Source of the DNA: Emticicia sp. C21
GTDB lineage: Bacteria; Bacteroidota; Bacteroidia; Cytophagales; Spirosomataceae
Assembly: GCF_003418935.1 (NCBI RefSeq)
Contig: NZ_QVMT01000008.1
Span: 171,920 to 235,919, forward strand
Reading direction: 5' to 3'
DNA: 64,000 bases
The position numbers and the translations under genes were made by a program. The notes below the pieces were generated by a model. It worked only from the letters and a program-made list of their open reading frames with translations, did no database searches and was not told the origin of the DNA. Shown here piece after piece: positions 24,858 through 35,092 of the stretch; the stretch's first letter is position 1, and every line of letters starts with the position of its first letter.

Positions 24858-24961
24858 TAATAAGCTTATAAATAGTGTCTTACCCATTATACGTAAGTGT
24901 GGATGAAATTATTGTTTCTCTAACTATTAAGTTGAGCGAGCAATTATAAAATGAAAAGTTT

Positions 24962-25624
24962 TTATGATAGGTTCTCAATATAAAACTCATCTCCCTTATA
25001 TAAATCTTCTAATTTATGAATTATTTTTTCAGGACGTTCCTCAATCCACTGTAATAGTTCATCAAAACTTTCACAATCTTCATCGCCAAATCCCCATTCT
25101 GAAAAGTAAATCGCTTGCTTTACATCAAAAAGTCGGAAAAGGGTTCTGATTAGCTCTTGCCATCCCTCTCTTAGTTTTTCATGTGAGTTGGCGCATAGTT
25201 CAAACCATTTCGAAAAAGTGTCAAAATCGCCAATAAAACAGCATATATTACTACGAAGAAAAAGCTTAAATGAGTCAGCAATGCTTTTATCATTAATTGT
25301 ATTTAAGTCATCAAAATAATATTTAAAACTTATCCTATGGCCTTCGTTTTCGTCAATTTCCCAATTATCAGGATTATATTTTTTTATCTGACTTTCTTTA
25401 TTTAAGAATTTACTTTGTTTTCTTTTGTAATATTCATTGATGCCTTGAACGAATTCGGTATTTTCATCAAAACCTTGATTATGTATAGGATTTACTAAAG
25501 AAAAATAGGCTAGAAAATCAAAATTCAATTCAACTTTTTTAATCCTTTCTTTTAATTCTTCTACTACTTTTTTATCACGTAAATCATGAGGATTACGACC
25601 CCACACTACTAACCATACAGCCAT
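24962..25624 (-). CDS. Hypothetical protein, possibly immunity-like
   Basis: 220 residues, no signal peptide. It is rich in acidic and aromatic residues (YFDDLNTINDK, FSEWGFGDEDCESFDELLQW) and ends acidic (DEFYIENLS). I recognise no domain; the acidic Trp-rich composition recalls bacterial immunity proteins and DUF-type cytoplasmic proteins. It lies alone between the protease and the glycan-uptake locus, with no toxin gene nearby. Confidence 0.5.
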   Translation of the reverse strand: MAVWLVVWGRNPHDLRDKKVVEELKERIKKVELNFDFLAYFSLVNPIHNQGFDENTEFVQGINEYYKRKQSKFLNKESQIKKYNPDNWEIDENEGHRISFKYYFDDLNTINDKSIADSFKLFLRSNICCFIGDFDTFSKWFELCANSHEKLREGWQELIRTLFRLFDVKQAIYFSEWGFGDEDCESFDELLQWIEERPEKIIHKLEDLYKGDEFYIENLS

Positions 25625-25675
25625 ATTTTTTTATTTTAAGGCTCAAATATAGCATTTTATAAATTATTAAAATCT

Positions 25676-27649
25676 TCACTTCTTCACCAACTTAATCACA
25701 TACCCCCCACCAGGTGCCAAATGAATTTTAAGTGAATCCTTTTTGGTCAATGTAGCAGTAGATAGATTATAGTCGGCAGGGTATTTATCAGCATTCATCC
25801 CATCTTTGCAGATTGTTGCTGTATAAGTGCCTGCTTCTAAAAAATCAAGCGATACAGTCAGATCACGGGCATTCGCATCAGTCATAGCTGCCACATACCA
25901 GGTTTTATTCTTTTTGCGGGCTGTTACGATATAATCACTTACTTTGGCATCTAATACCTTTGTATCATCCCAAACCGTTGGGATACTGCCTAAAAACTCC
26001 ATAAACTTCGGCTCCAGATAACCTTGTGAAGGATTCCCTGCAAAAAACTGAATCGGGCTTTCATAAATCACAAACATAGCCAGTTGCTGGGCTCGAGTAG
26101 TCATCGACATCACATTTTCTGCATGTGACTTAAAACCCTGAATAGTCGCATTATTCAGCATACCCGGTTCATAATCGAGCGGGCCGGCCAGCATTCTGAT
26201 AAATGGTAGTCTTAAATTATGTTCAGGTGTTACTTTATTACTCCAGATATTGTATTCAGAACCCAATACTGCTTCACGCGCTATGGCATGCGGAAAAGTA
26301 CGATTAAACCCTGCAGGTTTAAATGCGCCATGAAACATCAGCATGAGTTTATGACGTGCACAGGCTTCTGCTATTTTGTAGAAAAGCTGCACAGTCTTCT
26401 GGTCATCTCTATTGAAAAAATCGGTCATGATAAAATCAACTCCCCATTTATTAAACTGGTCTAAGGCTTGTTCCAGTTGTTTTTCCAGAGTTAATCCCAA
26501 TGTCCACATGCTAACGCCTATTCCTTTGCTTTTGGCATAACTCATAATCTTCTGCATGTCGATGCCAGGCGTGATTTTGAATAGATCATTATTATCACTC
26601 CACCCGGCATCCATCATGATACGCTCAAAACCAAAGCGTTTGGCAAAATCAATATAATAGAGATACGTTTCCGTATTAATACCGCTTTTGAATGGTACAT
26701 TGAAGATATTGGAAGTAATAATCCATTCATCAGTTGCTTTACCCGGTTTTACCCATGATACGTCAGCCACCCTTGATGGTGACGCTAACCTATACACGAG
26801 GTCATTGGCAGGCAAATCTTTGTCTTGCGGCGCAATCATTAATACCCGCCACGGGAATACTCTGCTACCTTTGGTCCTGGCAATAAAATCGGCTCGTTTG
26901 GTAACATATTTCAAAGAATAGAGTTCTTTTGATTCCGTTTCTTCTGCCGGATAAGGGGCAAAGTTGCCTCTCAAGGCATTGCTCATAGTACCCACTAAAA
27001 ACATACCGGGATAATCTTCTAAATCTGATTCGGTGATGGCTATTTTAGGCGCTTTCTCCGGCGCAACTAACACAGGAGTAAAGAACAAATCATTTGTAGA
27101 GATACTATCCATTACCTGAACTGTGTAGAGTTCTTCAAAGCTTGTATGGTATCTATCCATATTGTCAGGAGGTACCACTTTCGGGAAATATACCGGATGA
27201 TTAGTAGGGAAATGAAACTCTGCTACCTCATCCCGTACCTGAATAGGGTCTTTAAAACTCGTTATGATTCTATAAGCTACACCATCATTATATACCCTGA
27301 AAATCACGCCAAATGAATTAGATAAGGTAACCGTCAGTTCATTGTATTCATCCGGAATCCGCTTTCTTTTTTCAGGAACAGGGGAAATAATGACGCTTTT
27401 AATACTACGCTGAGAAAAGTCCGGATTGGCCAATCCCTCTGACAACTTCCTGCCATCAGATAGAATCATGTCAATTTTTGAGGGAGAAACCAATGGCTGG
27501 CTTTTATAATAAACGCTATAGGTCAGTCGGTTTGATACATCAACCAATAGGCGGACAGACTGGTCGGGAGAGGTTATCTCCCTGACCATATCTGCCTTTG
27601 CCGAGTAAGGGTAAATTATAAGTATAAGGATGAATAGATACTGTTTCAT
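25676..27649 (-). CDS. Glycoside hydrolase family 97 protein
   Basis: 657 residues with a signal peptide (MKQYLFILILIIYPYSAKA). The GH97 layout is complete: N-terminal beta-super-sandwich (about 20-290), a TIM barrel (MMDAGWSDNNDLFKI; WGVDFIMTDFFNRDDQ; LMFHGAFKPAGFNRTFPHAI) and a small C-terminal beta domain. GH97 holds alpha-glucosidases (SusB type, inverting) and alpha-galactosidases (retaining, Asp nucleophile). The Asp near residue 409 in MTDFFNRDDQ is where the retaining enzymes have their nucleophile, so alpha-galactosidase activity is favoured (inference). It is the last gene of the SusC/SusD locus and likely cleaves the imported oligosaccharide in the periplasm. Confidence 0.9.
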   Translation of the reverse strand: MKQYLFILILIIYPYSAKADMVREITSPDQSVRLLVDVSNRLTYSVYYKSQPLVSPSKIDMILSDGRKLSEGLANPDFSQRSIKSVIISPVPEKRKRIPDEYNELTVTLSNSFGVIFRVYNDGVAYRIITSFKDPIQVRDEVAEFHFPTNHPVYFPKVVPPDNMDRYHTSFEELYTVQVMDSISTNDLFFTPVLVAPEKAPKIAITESDLEDYPGMFLVGTMSNALRGNFAPYPAEETESKELYSLKYVTKRADFIARTKGSRVFPWRVLMIAPQDKDLPANDLVYRLASPSRVADVSWVKPGKATDEWIITSNIFNVPFKSGINTETYLYYIDFAKRFGFERIMMDAGWSDNNDLFKITPGIDMQKIMSYAKSKGIGVSMWTLGLTLEKQLEQALDQFNKWGVDFIMTDFFNRDDQKTVQLFYKIAEACARHKLMLMFHGAFKPAGFNRTFPHAIAREAVLGSEYNIWSNKVTPEHNLRLPFIRMLAGPLDYEPGMLNNATIQGFKSHAENVMSMTTRAQQLAMFVIYESPIQFFAGNPSQGYLEPKFMEFLGSIPTVWDDTKVLDAKVSDYIVTARKKNKTWYVAAMTDANARDLTVSLDFLEAGTYTATICKDGMNADKYPADYNLSTATLTKKDSLKIHLAPGGGYVIKLVKK

Positions 27650-27723
27650 AGAGGTCTGTTTATTTTTCGAATATATAGGTCTGAGTAATCTGTTTCGAAA
27701 ATAAACAAATCAACCATTAAATA

Positions 27724-29226
27724 CTAATAACCAGGGTTTTGTGCTGGTACGCCCCCATCGCCCAACTTGATATTCCGGTCGATTTCTGATTGTGGTATAG
27801 GTAACAAACCATGTTTATTTGCTTGGAAATACGAGATAGGTTCACCACCCAAGAGTGCCAGTTTTCCTGCAGCACGCCAACGCATAATATCACGGTTACG
27901 CACCTGTTCGCCCGCCAGTTCTACTTTTCTTTCGTGCATAATGGCTTGCAATACCTCATCTTTTGTTTTGCAGGGAAACTGTGCGGTAGGCAATAAAGAG
28001 AATTTGGCCGTCTTTAAATCTTCACGGCTACGCACTTCATTCAGGCGGGCAAGGGCATTTTCTGTATTATCCGCATCGTTTTCACATTCTGCCAGCATTA
28101 GCAATACTTCTGCATACCGAATCATACGGCGGTTAATGGCACTCGCCACATTGCCCGGATTTGAGTTCTTATAACTCAAGGTATATTTCTTCCAGGATTC
28201 CTGATTCATTGTTCCGCCTGCCCATGTATCACCTATTTCATACATGGCTACTTTTTTACGAATATCCCCTGTTTCAAATGCACTTTTGAGTGTTGAGGCA
28301 GGTAGTACAATGCCATTGCCTGTATTCATATCATATTGGCGTGTACCATTAGTCGACTCACGGTATAAGCCCTGTGCATAATCATCCCCTTCGTCTTCTG
28401 CTGCTGATGGATAGGGAGAGAACACACATTCAAAGATAGATTCTTTATTAAATTCCGTTTCTTCTTTAAAGTTATCGTTGTTATTTTCCATCAAACTATA
28501 TAAACCAGAGGTTCTTACTTTTTCAAGATAAGTTTTAGCACTACTGTAATTGCCCATCTGCATATATATTCTGCCTAATAAGGCATTAGCAGCACCTTTG
28601 GTGGCACGGCCATTATTGGAGGCCTCATAAGTAGCCGGAAGTGCTTCTGCGGCTTCCTGCAAATCTTTGATAGCGGCTTCATACACCACCTGCTGGGTAG
28701 AACGAGGTACAAATCCGCTGAAATCTGAGATAGGTTTGGTAATCAATGGTACACCCCCCCAAAGACTTGCCAGTTCGAAATAAGCGAAGGCGCGTAAAAA
28801 TTTGGCCTCAGCTACTACTCTATTTCTTAGTTGTCCATTCGGGTCGTCTCCATCGGTGTTAATAGTATTATTGATAACCACATTGGCGCGGTGGATAACG
28901 ATATAAAAACCTTTCCAGACACGCTCTACATAAGAGTTATTTACACCTAATGTACCACGTAGTATCTCGCCACGGTCGTCGGCGAGGGTGGTACCTACAA
29001 AATCATCCGAACGTAAATCATGTAACCAGATATAGCAATCTCCTACCAGGTAACTCCCATTCAGGGTAGTATAGGCAGCATTTACACCTTTTTCAAGCTC
29101 TGCAGCAGTTTTGAAATAACTTTCAGAAGTAACCGCATTTGGATTGACCTTATCCAGTTGGTTTTCGCAACTGCTAAGCAGGCTTACAGCCAGAATCAAA
29201 CCGAATATAAGACTATTTTTTTTCAT
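27724..29226 (-). CDS. SusD/RagB family outer-membrane lipoprotein
   Basis: 500 residues with lipobox LLSSC (Cys about 20). The family signature is seen throughout: the N-terminal PNAVTSESYFKTAAELEKGV, TPR-like helices with AEAKFLRAFAYFELASLWGG and ATKGAANALLGRIYMQMGNY, and the C-terminal ARLNEVRSREDL and IMHERKVELAGE. SusD proteins sit on the outer surface over a SusC channel and bind the glycan. It starts 24 bases after susC ends and 75 bases before the GH97 gene, forming one transcript. Confidence 0.93.
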   Translation of the reverse strand: MKKNSLIFGLILAVSLLSSCENQLDKVNPNAVTSESYFKTAAELEKGVNAAYTTLNGSYLVGDCYIWLHDLRSDDFVGTTLADDRGEILRGTLGVNNSYVERVWKGFYIVIHRANVVINNTINTDGDDPNGQLRNRVVAEAKFLRAFAYFELASLWGGVPLITKPISDFSGFVPRSTQQVVYEAAIKDLQEAAEALPATYEASNNGRATKGAANALLGRIYMQMGNYSSAKTYLEKVRTSGLYSLMENNNDNFKEETEFNKESIFECVFSPYPSAAEDEGDDYAQGLYRESTNGTRQYDMNTGNGIVLPASTLKSAFETGDIRKKVAMYEIGDTWAGGTMNQESWKKYTLSYKNSNPGNVASAINRRMIRYAEVLLMLAECENDADNTENALARLNEVRSREDLKTAKFSLLPTAQFPCKTKDEVLQAIMHERKVELAGEQVRNRDIMRWRAAGKLALLGGEPISYFQANKHGLLPIPQSEIDRNIKLGDGGVPAQNPGY

Positions 29227-29249
29227 AGGATTGAACGATTTAATGCGAT

Positions 29250-32200
29250 TTAGAAACCTAATTGTAAACCTAAAATGAATGAACGTGCAGCCGGATATTG
29301 TCCGTAATCAATACCGTTGGTGAGGTTTCCGGCACCACGGTTACTACCCAGTTTCATCCCGATTTCGGGGTCATAGCCCAGATTATATTTTGTCAAAGTC
29401 AGCAGGTTTTGTGAGGCCACATAGACTCTGAATTTGCTGATTGCTCCGTTTGTTTTCTTATTCAATACATCGACAGGTATTTCATAACCGATATTGATGT
29501 TTTTCAGGCGCAGGTAAGAGCCATCCTGTATCCAACGTCTGGAAACCCTTGAATTATCGTTAGGGTCACTCCATTTGATACGAGGATTTGTAGTACTTGG
29601 GTTCTCTGCTGTCCAGGCGTCTTCGTGGGCTTTTAAGCTGCCACCCAAAGGCCAGCGGAATGCGCCTGCATAGACTCCGATACCACTATAAATATCATTG
29701 CCTTGCACGCCCTGGAAAAGGATGGATACATCGAAGTATTTATAATTAGCTGTCAGGTTCAGTCCATAAGTAAAATCAGGCAGGAATGAACCGATTACCT
29801 TCCGGTCTTTATCGTCTACAATGCCATCACCATTCAAATCACGAAAACGCACATCTCCGGGAGCAGTAGCAGCACTTTGATAGAATGCGCCTGCTGAACC
29901 TGTTTTTGCTCTGGCGGCAGCATTATCGGCATCTATTTCGCTTTGGGTCTGATAGATTTTGTCAAAATCCCAACCGTAGAATGACTGAATAGGTTCTCCG
30001 GCCACAGTACGTGTAACGGGCACACCCCAGCTTGAGAAGTAATTACCATCACCGCCATAAATCACCCCACTTGGTGAGTCTAAACGCAACACCTTATTAT
30101 TTACATGACTGATATTGGCGCTGATACCCCAGTTAAAATCTCTTTTGCCCGGTGAACGGTAGCCCAATTGTGCCTCCCATCCTTTATTCTGCATTTTACC
30201 GATATTCACATCCGTAAACTGTACATAACCGAATGATGGTGGTGTGGGTGCTTTCAGAATCAGGTTGTCTGTGATGCGGTCGAAATACTCAGCTGTAAAC
30301 GAAACAGTATTGTTGAATAAAGAAGCATCCAGACCGATATTCAATTGATTGGTCTTTTCCCATTTCAGGTTCTGATTAGCCAGTTTGTTATAAAACGAAG
30401 CATTTACTACGTTTTCGTTATTGAATGGATAAGATGAATTATATACCAATGATTGCCATGGGTAATTACTCAATGCAGTAGGGTTTAAGCCTGTTAAACC
30501 ATAACTAGCACGAATCTTTAAGTCAGACAAAAAAGAAACATGCTGCATAAATGACTCCTGTCCCAGATTCCAGCCGATGGAGGCGGCGGGAAAATTGGCA
30601 AACTTATTCCCGGGAGCCCATACCGATGAACCATCGCGACGAATACTCGCATTGATGATATATTTACCTTTGAAACCGTAACCTACGCGTGCCACATAAG
30701 AGAGCAACAGGTTTTCCTCTATCGCATTTAATGCACTTAGATTCGTAGCTCCATTCAGGGTTTTAATGGCAGGATTTGATTGTTTGCCCGACATCATTTC
30801 TGTTCTGATTTTGCCATTCTGTGTTTCAAAAACCAGCGTGGCATTCAGGTGATGATTGCCTATCACTTTATCGGCTGTTAGTTGCTGTGAAAATAAAAAA
30901 GAAGAATAGGCATTGCGGTTATTTGAAATGGTTGACAAACCATCGTTTGTCTTAAACGTATTCTGTCCATCATTTACCAGATAGCTATTATCAATACCAT
31001 CTTCTAAAGCATTGGCATAATCAACTCCGAAGGTGCTTCTGAATTTCAGCCAGTCTGATAGTTTAATATCTAAATAAGCGCTTCCTAAGATCTTCGTGGT
31101 ATTTCTTCTGAAAACGATGTTTTCAATATCTGCAATCAGATTCGGGAACGGGTGTCCGTCAATGGCATCGCCTCCGGCTTTTATCCATGCGCCTGTGTTT
31201 GGGTCTTTGACTGGTAAATGTGGCAGCGCAAATTGTAATAAGGATAATGGAGTGCCCTGGTCGCCAGTTTGTCCATCAGAATTATTGAATAATTGCGATG
31301 AATAGGCTACTAATAGGTTTTGACCAAATGTAATGCGAGAACTTAAATCATAAGTAGAATTGACTCTGAAATTATAGCGGTCGAAACCTACGCCTTTCAC
31401 AATACCCTCCTGACGCATATAGCCACCCGAAGTATAGAAAGTAGAACGTTCCCCACCACCTGAGATAGAAATATTATTGCTATTCATCAATCCACTTCTA
31501 AAATAAAGGTCTTGCCAGTCGGTATTGGTTTGTGCATAGGTTTGTGTAGCTCCCGGATAAGGAAACTTAGCCATTTCGGTAGGGGTATAGCGAGATGGAC
31601 GAGCGCCTGCATTCTCATTATTTGCACCTGAATACATGCTATTCATAAAGGCCGTGCGTTGGTCTGTATTCATAGGGTCAAGCAAACGCCAAGCAGACTC
31701 TACGCCTGCATAAGTATCCAGATTAATAGATAATTTCTTGCCTTTCTGACCTTTTTTAGTGGTTATCAGAATCACTCCATTGGTAGCTCTTGAACCATAG
31801 ATTGCTGCTGCGCTGGCATCTTTTAAAATCTCTACCGATTCTACATCGTGATTATCAAAACTCGATAAGTTCGTAGTCGGGAAGCCGTCTACTACATACA
31901 AGGGATCAGTAGAAAAGCTTACTGAGCTAACCCCTCTGATGCGGATATTCGGCGCTGTTCCCGGTGAACTCACATTAGTAACGGTAAGCCCCGGTACACG
32001 TCCTTGTAGCGCTTGGCCGACTTCTGCTACAGGTAACTCGTTCAATTCCTTGGCCGAAACCTTGGAGATTGCACTTGTTAATTCACGTTTAATTTGTGTA
32101 CCGTAGCCTACCACTACTACTTCGTCGAGGGATTTAGGATTGGGAACAAGCTGAATATTAATCGCAGTCTGATTATTAATGTTTACTTCCTGCGTCTGGT

Positions 32201-32786
32201 AGCCCACATAAGAAAAAACCAGCACAGAAGCATTATCAGAAACAGTGAGCCGATAGTCGCCATTGGCATTAGTCATGACCCCCTGTGTAGTACCTTTTAA
32301 AACAACACTCACACCCGGCAGCCCTTCGCCTGTTTCTCCTGTTACCGTACCTGTAATCGTACGGTCAGGGATAGCGGCATTTGACGCACTACCGGATTTT
32401 TCTTCCTTTTCGGCTGAGGTAGTATTTTGCTGGCTCAGAATAATCTGATTGCCAATAACCCTATAATTAATGCGCATAGGTTTCAGAACTGCCTCCAGAA
32501 CTTCTTTTACAGCCTGATTCTGGATATTCACAGAAGTCTTGCGCTCAGCCTGAATCACTTTCGGACTATAGATAAATTTGGCTTCGGCCAATGCTTCAAT
32601 TTTATTCAGAATATTTTTTAGTGAAACATCTTCTACCCGAATAGAAATCCGTTTTTCGAGGAGTTCCTGTGCGGGCGAATCAAAAGCATAGGTGAGTTGT
32701 ATGCCTAAGAGTGTGAGAATCAAAGGTAGTAATGATTTTTTCATAACTGTCAGAAGCAGTTCATACCTGAGTATGGTTGGTTTCAT
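29250..32786 (-). CDS. SusC/RagA TonB-dependent outer-membrane receptor with STN domain
   Basis: 1178 residues. After a signal peptide come an STN (secretin/TonB N-terminal) domain (about 45-110, SVNIQNQAVKEVLEAVLKPM), a carboxypeptidase-regulatory-like domain (about 143-215, TGEGLPGVSVVLKGTTQGVM), the TonB-box region (LDEVVVVGYG), the plug (about 245-360, VGQALQGRVPGLTVTNVSS) and a 22-strand barrel ending in Phe (LGLQLGF). It imports a glycan with energy from TonB. The STN domain is what lets SusC-type receptors signal to a FecR anti-sigma, fitting the fecR/sigma pair just upstream. Confidence 0.93.
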   Translation of the reverse strand: MKPTILRYELLLTVMKKSLLPLILTLLGIQLTYAFDSPAQELLEKRISIRVEDVSLKNILNKIEALAEAKFIYSPKVIQAERKTSVNIQNQAVKEVLEAVLKPMRINYRVIGNQIILSQQNTTSAEKEEKSGSASNAAIPDRTITGTVTGETGEGLPGVSVVLKGTTQGVMTNANGDYRLTVSDNASVLVFSYVGYQTQEVNINNQTAINIQLVPNPKSLDEVVVVGYGTQIKRELTSAISKVSAKELNELPVAEVGQALQGRVPGLTVTNVSSPGTAPNIRIRGVSSVSFSTDPLYVVDGFPTTNLSSFDNHDVESVEILKDASAAAIYGSRATNGVILITTKKGQKGKKLSINLDTYAGVESAWRLLDPMNTDQRTAFMNSMYSGANNENAGARPSRYTPTEMAKFPYPGATQTYAQTNTDWQDLYFRSGLMNSNNISISGGGERSTFYTSGGYMRQEGIVKGVGFDRYNFRVNSTYDLSSRITFGQNLLVAYSSQLFNNSDGQTGDQGTPLSLLQFALPHLPVKDPNTGAWIKAGGDAIDGHPFPNLIADIENIVFRRNTTKILGSAYLDIKLSDWLKFRSTFGVDYANALEDGIDNSYLVNDGQNTFKTNDGLSTISNNRNAYSSFLFSQQLTADKVIGNHHLNATLVFETQNGKIRTEMMSGKQSNPAIKTLNGATNLSALNAIEENLLLSYVARVGYGFKGKYIINASIRRDGSSVWAPGNKFANFPAASIGWNLGQESFMQHVSFLSDLKIRASYGLTGLNPTALSNYPWQSLVYNSSYPFNNENVVNASFYNKLANQNLKWEKTNQLNIGLDASLFNNTVSFTAEYFDRITDNLILKAPTPPSFGYVQFTDVNIGKMQNKGWEAQLGYRSPGKRDFNWGISANISHVNNKVLRLDSPSGVIYGGDGNYFSSWGVPVTRTVAGEPIQSFYGWDFDKIYQTQSEIDADNAAARAKTGSAGAFYQSAATAPGDVRFRDLNGDGIVDDKDRKVIGSFLPDFTYGLNLTANYKYFDVSILFQGVQGNDIYSGIGVYAGAFRWPLGGSLKAHEDAWTAENPSTTNPRIKWSDPNDNSRVSRRWIQDGSYLRLKNINIGYEIPVDVLNKKTNGAISKFRVYVASQNLLTLTKYNLGYDPEIGMKLGSNRGAGNLTNGIDYGQYPAARSFILGLQLGF

Positions 32787-32918
32787 AGAATTAATAGGCC
32801 ATTCCGGCGGTTTTTAAGGTGGAACGATTTCAACAAAACAGATTCCAACACCCAGTGTCGTAGGCAATGGGTGAATAACTAAGAAATTAGCGGCCCGCGG
32901 ATACCGTTATTTCCTTTA

Positions 32919-33153
32919 TTGAGTGAATGCGTGAGTTAGTGATTGAGTGATTAGTCTTGAACTTTGATTTAGCTGATTGAATTGATTTAACTGATGATGA
33001 CTCTTTACATTTAATCATCACTTGATAATAAAACTATCATTCATAGTTCATCAAAAAAACAATAATCATTCTAATCATGTGAATCAGGTAAATCATAGTT
33101 CAAGACTAGTTCGCCATTCATGATTAATCACACAATCACTCATTCACTAAATT
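32919..33153. repeat. Long imperfect inverted repeat between the SusC and FecR genes, containing two dispersed-repeat copies
   Basis: The left arm (32919-33000) starts with a copy of the TGATTGAG repeat; the right arm (33061-33153) ends with an inverted copy. The core AGTCTTGAACT-T-TGATTTA (32953-32971) pairs with 33089-33107 with one mismatch in 19. The right arm has about 15 extra bases near 33108-33122. The first 35 bases differ from the copy at 43099 at only two positions. Since the four-gene operon is read through here, the RNA would form a large hairpin that could set the relative levels of FecR and SusC (inference). The rest of the 368-base gap shows no gene. Confidence 0.7.
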
Positions 33154-33154
33154 C

Positions 33155-34228
33155 CTATCTACAACCCCTCCCATCAATCACAACCTGTCCATCCATTACT
33201 TTATAAGTTGCCTGAATGGTTTCACAGACTATGGTAAGTTTGTCATAGAAAGAACCATCGTTGAGTGAACCTGTCAGGTTACAGTCTTTCAGACGGTCGG
33301 TGTCATAGATAATTTTTACTCCATATAATTCTTCGATTGTGCTCAGCACCTCAATGATTGGAGTTTCTGAAAACTCGAAGCGATTTCTGGCATTTTCTTT
33401 GTTTAGCACAGCAGGTTTTTCAACCAATGTCTTTACAAACTTGTCTTCTTTTTTTACAAAAACAGCTTGTTGGTTTGGGGTCAGAATTATTTCTTCTGAG
33501 CGTAATGGCTCTGTCTGGGTTTTATCTGATTGCTTAAAGACCGTTACTTTTCCTGTACGCACATCTACCGATACATCGGCATCCTGTTCATACGCTTTTA
33601 TTCTGAAACTCGTGCCCAAAACTTTAGTAACTACTTTGCCCGAATACACCAGGAAAGGTTTGTCAGCATTTTTGGTTACCTGAAAAAACGCTTCACCACT
33701 CAGGTACACTTCACGTTTATTCTGCCCGAAATCCTGCCCTATCTGAAGGCTACTATTCCCTTCCAATATCACCTGGCTCCCATCGGATAGGGTGATGGTT
33801 TTAGCGGTTTTGCCTATATTAATTTCTTTCTGGTCTATTGCTTCTATAGCAGGTGTTTCTGTGGTTGCAGTCGGCATTACCATTTTCTGACTAAGATACC
33901 AATACCCGGCAAACCCTAGTAATAATGCTACTGATGCTGCCATTGCCCATTTGTTACGGGTATAAAATGGTAAGGGCTTCTTATCTACAGTATTAGCTAA
34001 AATGGTTTCAATGGCATTTTTAATTTCTTCCGAATTTTCGTTGGTAGGGTTTATCTGCAAGGCAATCACCATTGACTTTGCCTTTTCTATTAATTCTTCC
34101 CGTTCAGGATGTGTGGTTTGCCAGATTTCCCAGAATCGGTCTTCGGGCGGCAATTTCCCTAATACCCATCGTCGGAAATAAGGGTCTTGCACAAAGTCTT
34201 CTATCTGGTAATTCAGGTAATTTTTCAT
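33155..34228 (-). CDS. FecR-family anti-sigma factor
   Basis: 357 residues. The cytoplasmic N-terminus (about 1-90) binds the sigma factor; one membrane span follows (WAMAASVALLLGFAGYWYL), then the periplasmic FecR domain (TITLSDGSQVILEGNSSLQI, VYLSGEAFFQVTKNADKPFL, VLGTSFRIKAYEQDADVSVD) and a DUF4974/STN-like end (NRFEFSETPIIEVLSTIEEL, YGVKIIYD). Its start overlaps the sigma gene's stop by 4 bases, so they are translationally coupled. It should hold the sigma factor inactive until SusC with its STN domain binds substrate. Confidence 0.92.
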   Translation of the reverse strand: MKNYLNYQIEDFVQDPYFRRWVLGKLPPEDRFWEIWQTTHPEREELIEKAKSMVIALQINPTNENSEEIKNAIETILANTVDKKPLPFYTRNKWAMAASVALLLGFAGYWYLSQKMVMPTATTETPAIEAIDQKEINIGKTAKTITLSDGSQVILEGNSSLQIGQDFGQNKREVYLSGEAFFQVTKNADKPFLVYSGKVVTKVLGTSFRIKAYEQDADVSVDVRTGKVTVFKQSDKTQTEPLRSEEIILTPNQQAVFVKKEDKFVKTLVEKPAVLNKENARNRFEFSETPIIEVLSTIEELYGVKIIYDTDRLKDCNLTGSLNDGSFYDKLTIVCETIQATYKVMDGQVVIDGRGCR

Positions 34229-34866
34229 TGCAAAAAGTAAGAGGTAATAGAGCTGATGAATGATAAGAACCAGTTTTTACGAAGTAGCTTCAAAGCTTCA
34301 TAAATCAGATTAACGGCTGAGTGATAATTGATTGACATTACTTTAGCGATGTCGTCATATTCCATTTCCTGAAAAAAACGCAGGTAAATGGCCTCCCGTT
34401 GCCGCTTGGGTAATTTCTCCAGATTAAACTGTAAGCGTTTTAAATCTTCATGTTGTACTTCGTTATTGACCAGATAAGATTCTATGGCAAATTGTACCTC
34501 AAAGGCATACTCATCGTTTACTTCTTCTGCCTCCCGGAACCAACGTAATCGTTTAGATTCACGGAAAAGCCGGTGGCGTAACGAGATAAGCAAATAGGGT
34601 TTTAGTTTTTCGACTCCCTCTAATTTATGACGGCGGTTCCATAAGTCTACAAAAAGATCATGCAGACAATCCTTTACAAACTCACGGTCTTTCTGAAACT
34701 GACTACCGTAATTCAGCAATATGGGGTAATAATCATTCATCAGGCTCGCAAAGGCATTTCTGTCACCTTTCCGAAAAGCCTCCCAAACCAGACGCTCCCG
34801 CTCGGTAGTACTACCTGTTGGCATATTGTCGGACTGGAAAGAAGTGGTATTCAGGCGAGCCATCAA
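34225..34866 (-). CDS. ECF sigma-70 factor (FecI-like)
   Basis: 213 residues. Region 2 is VKDCLHDLFVDLWNRRHKLE preceded by DRNAFASLMNDYYPILLNYG; region 4 is FNLEKLPKRQREAIYLRFFQ with the helix-turn-helix EMEYDDIAKVMSINYHSAVN. Overlap with the FecR gene is 4 bases. It is the first gene of the glycan-uptake locus and probably drives transcription of the susC operon and of itself. A start at the second Met or at M15 cannot be excluded. Confidence 0.92.
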   Translation of the reverse strand: MMARLNTTSFQSDNMPTGSTTERERLVWEAFRKGDRNAFASLMNDYYPILLNYGSQFQKDREFVKDCLHDLFVDLWNRRHKLEGVEKLKPYLLISLRHRLFRESKRLRWFREAEEVNDEYAFEVQFAIESYLVNNEVQHEDLKRLQFNLEKLPKRQREAIYLRFFQEMEYDDIAKVMSINYHSAVNLIYEALKLLRKNWFLSFISSITSYFLQ

Positions 34867-35021
34867 AAATGAGTTTTATCTAAAATTAACAAGGATTGTT
34901 TATATTTTTACTTTTAAACTAAGGAGTCCGAAAAGGATTTTATATCCTGTAAAATTTCTAAAAATTTTCTGATTTTTTTCTCTTGCCCAATTACTGATAC
35001 AGTTTGGAGAATTATAAAAAA

Positions 35022-35070
35022 AATAAACTCAACTACCATAAATATCTGCTTTATGATGGTTGAGTTTATT
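35022..35070 (-). terminator. Terminator of the lipocalin-like lipoprotein gene
   Basis: AATAAACTCAAC (35022-35033) pairs exactly with 35059-35070; on the minus strand a T-run follows. It lies 23 bases after the stop. Confidence 0.75.
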
Positions 35071-35092
35071 TGCTATCAGAGTGACCTGGTAA

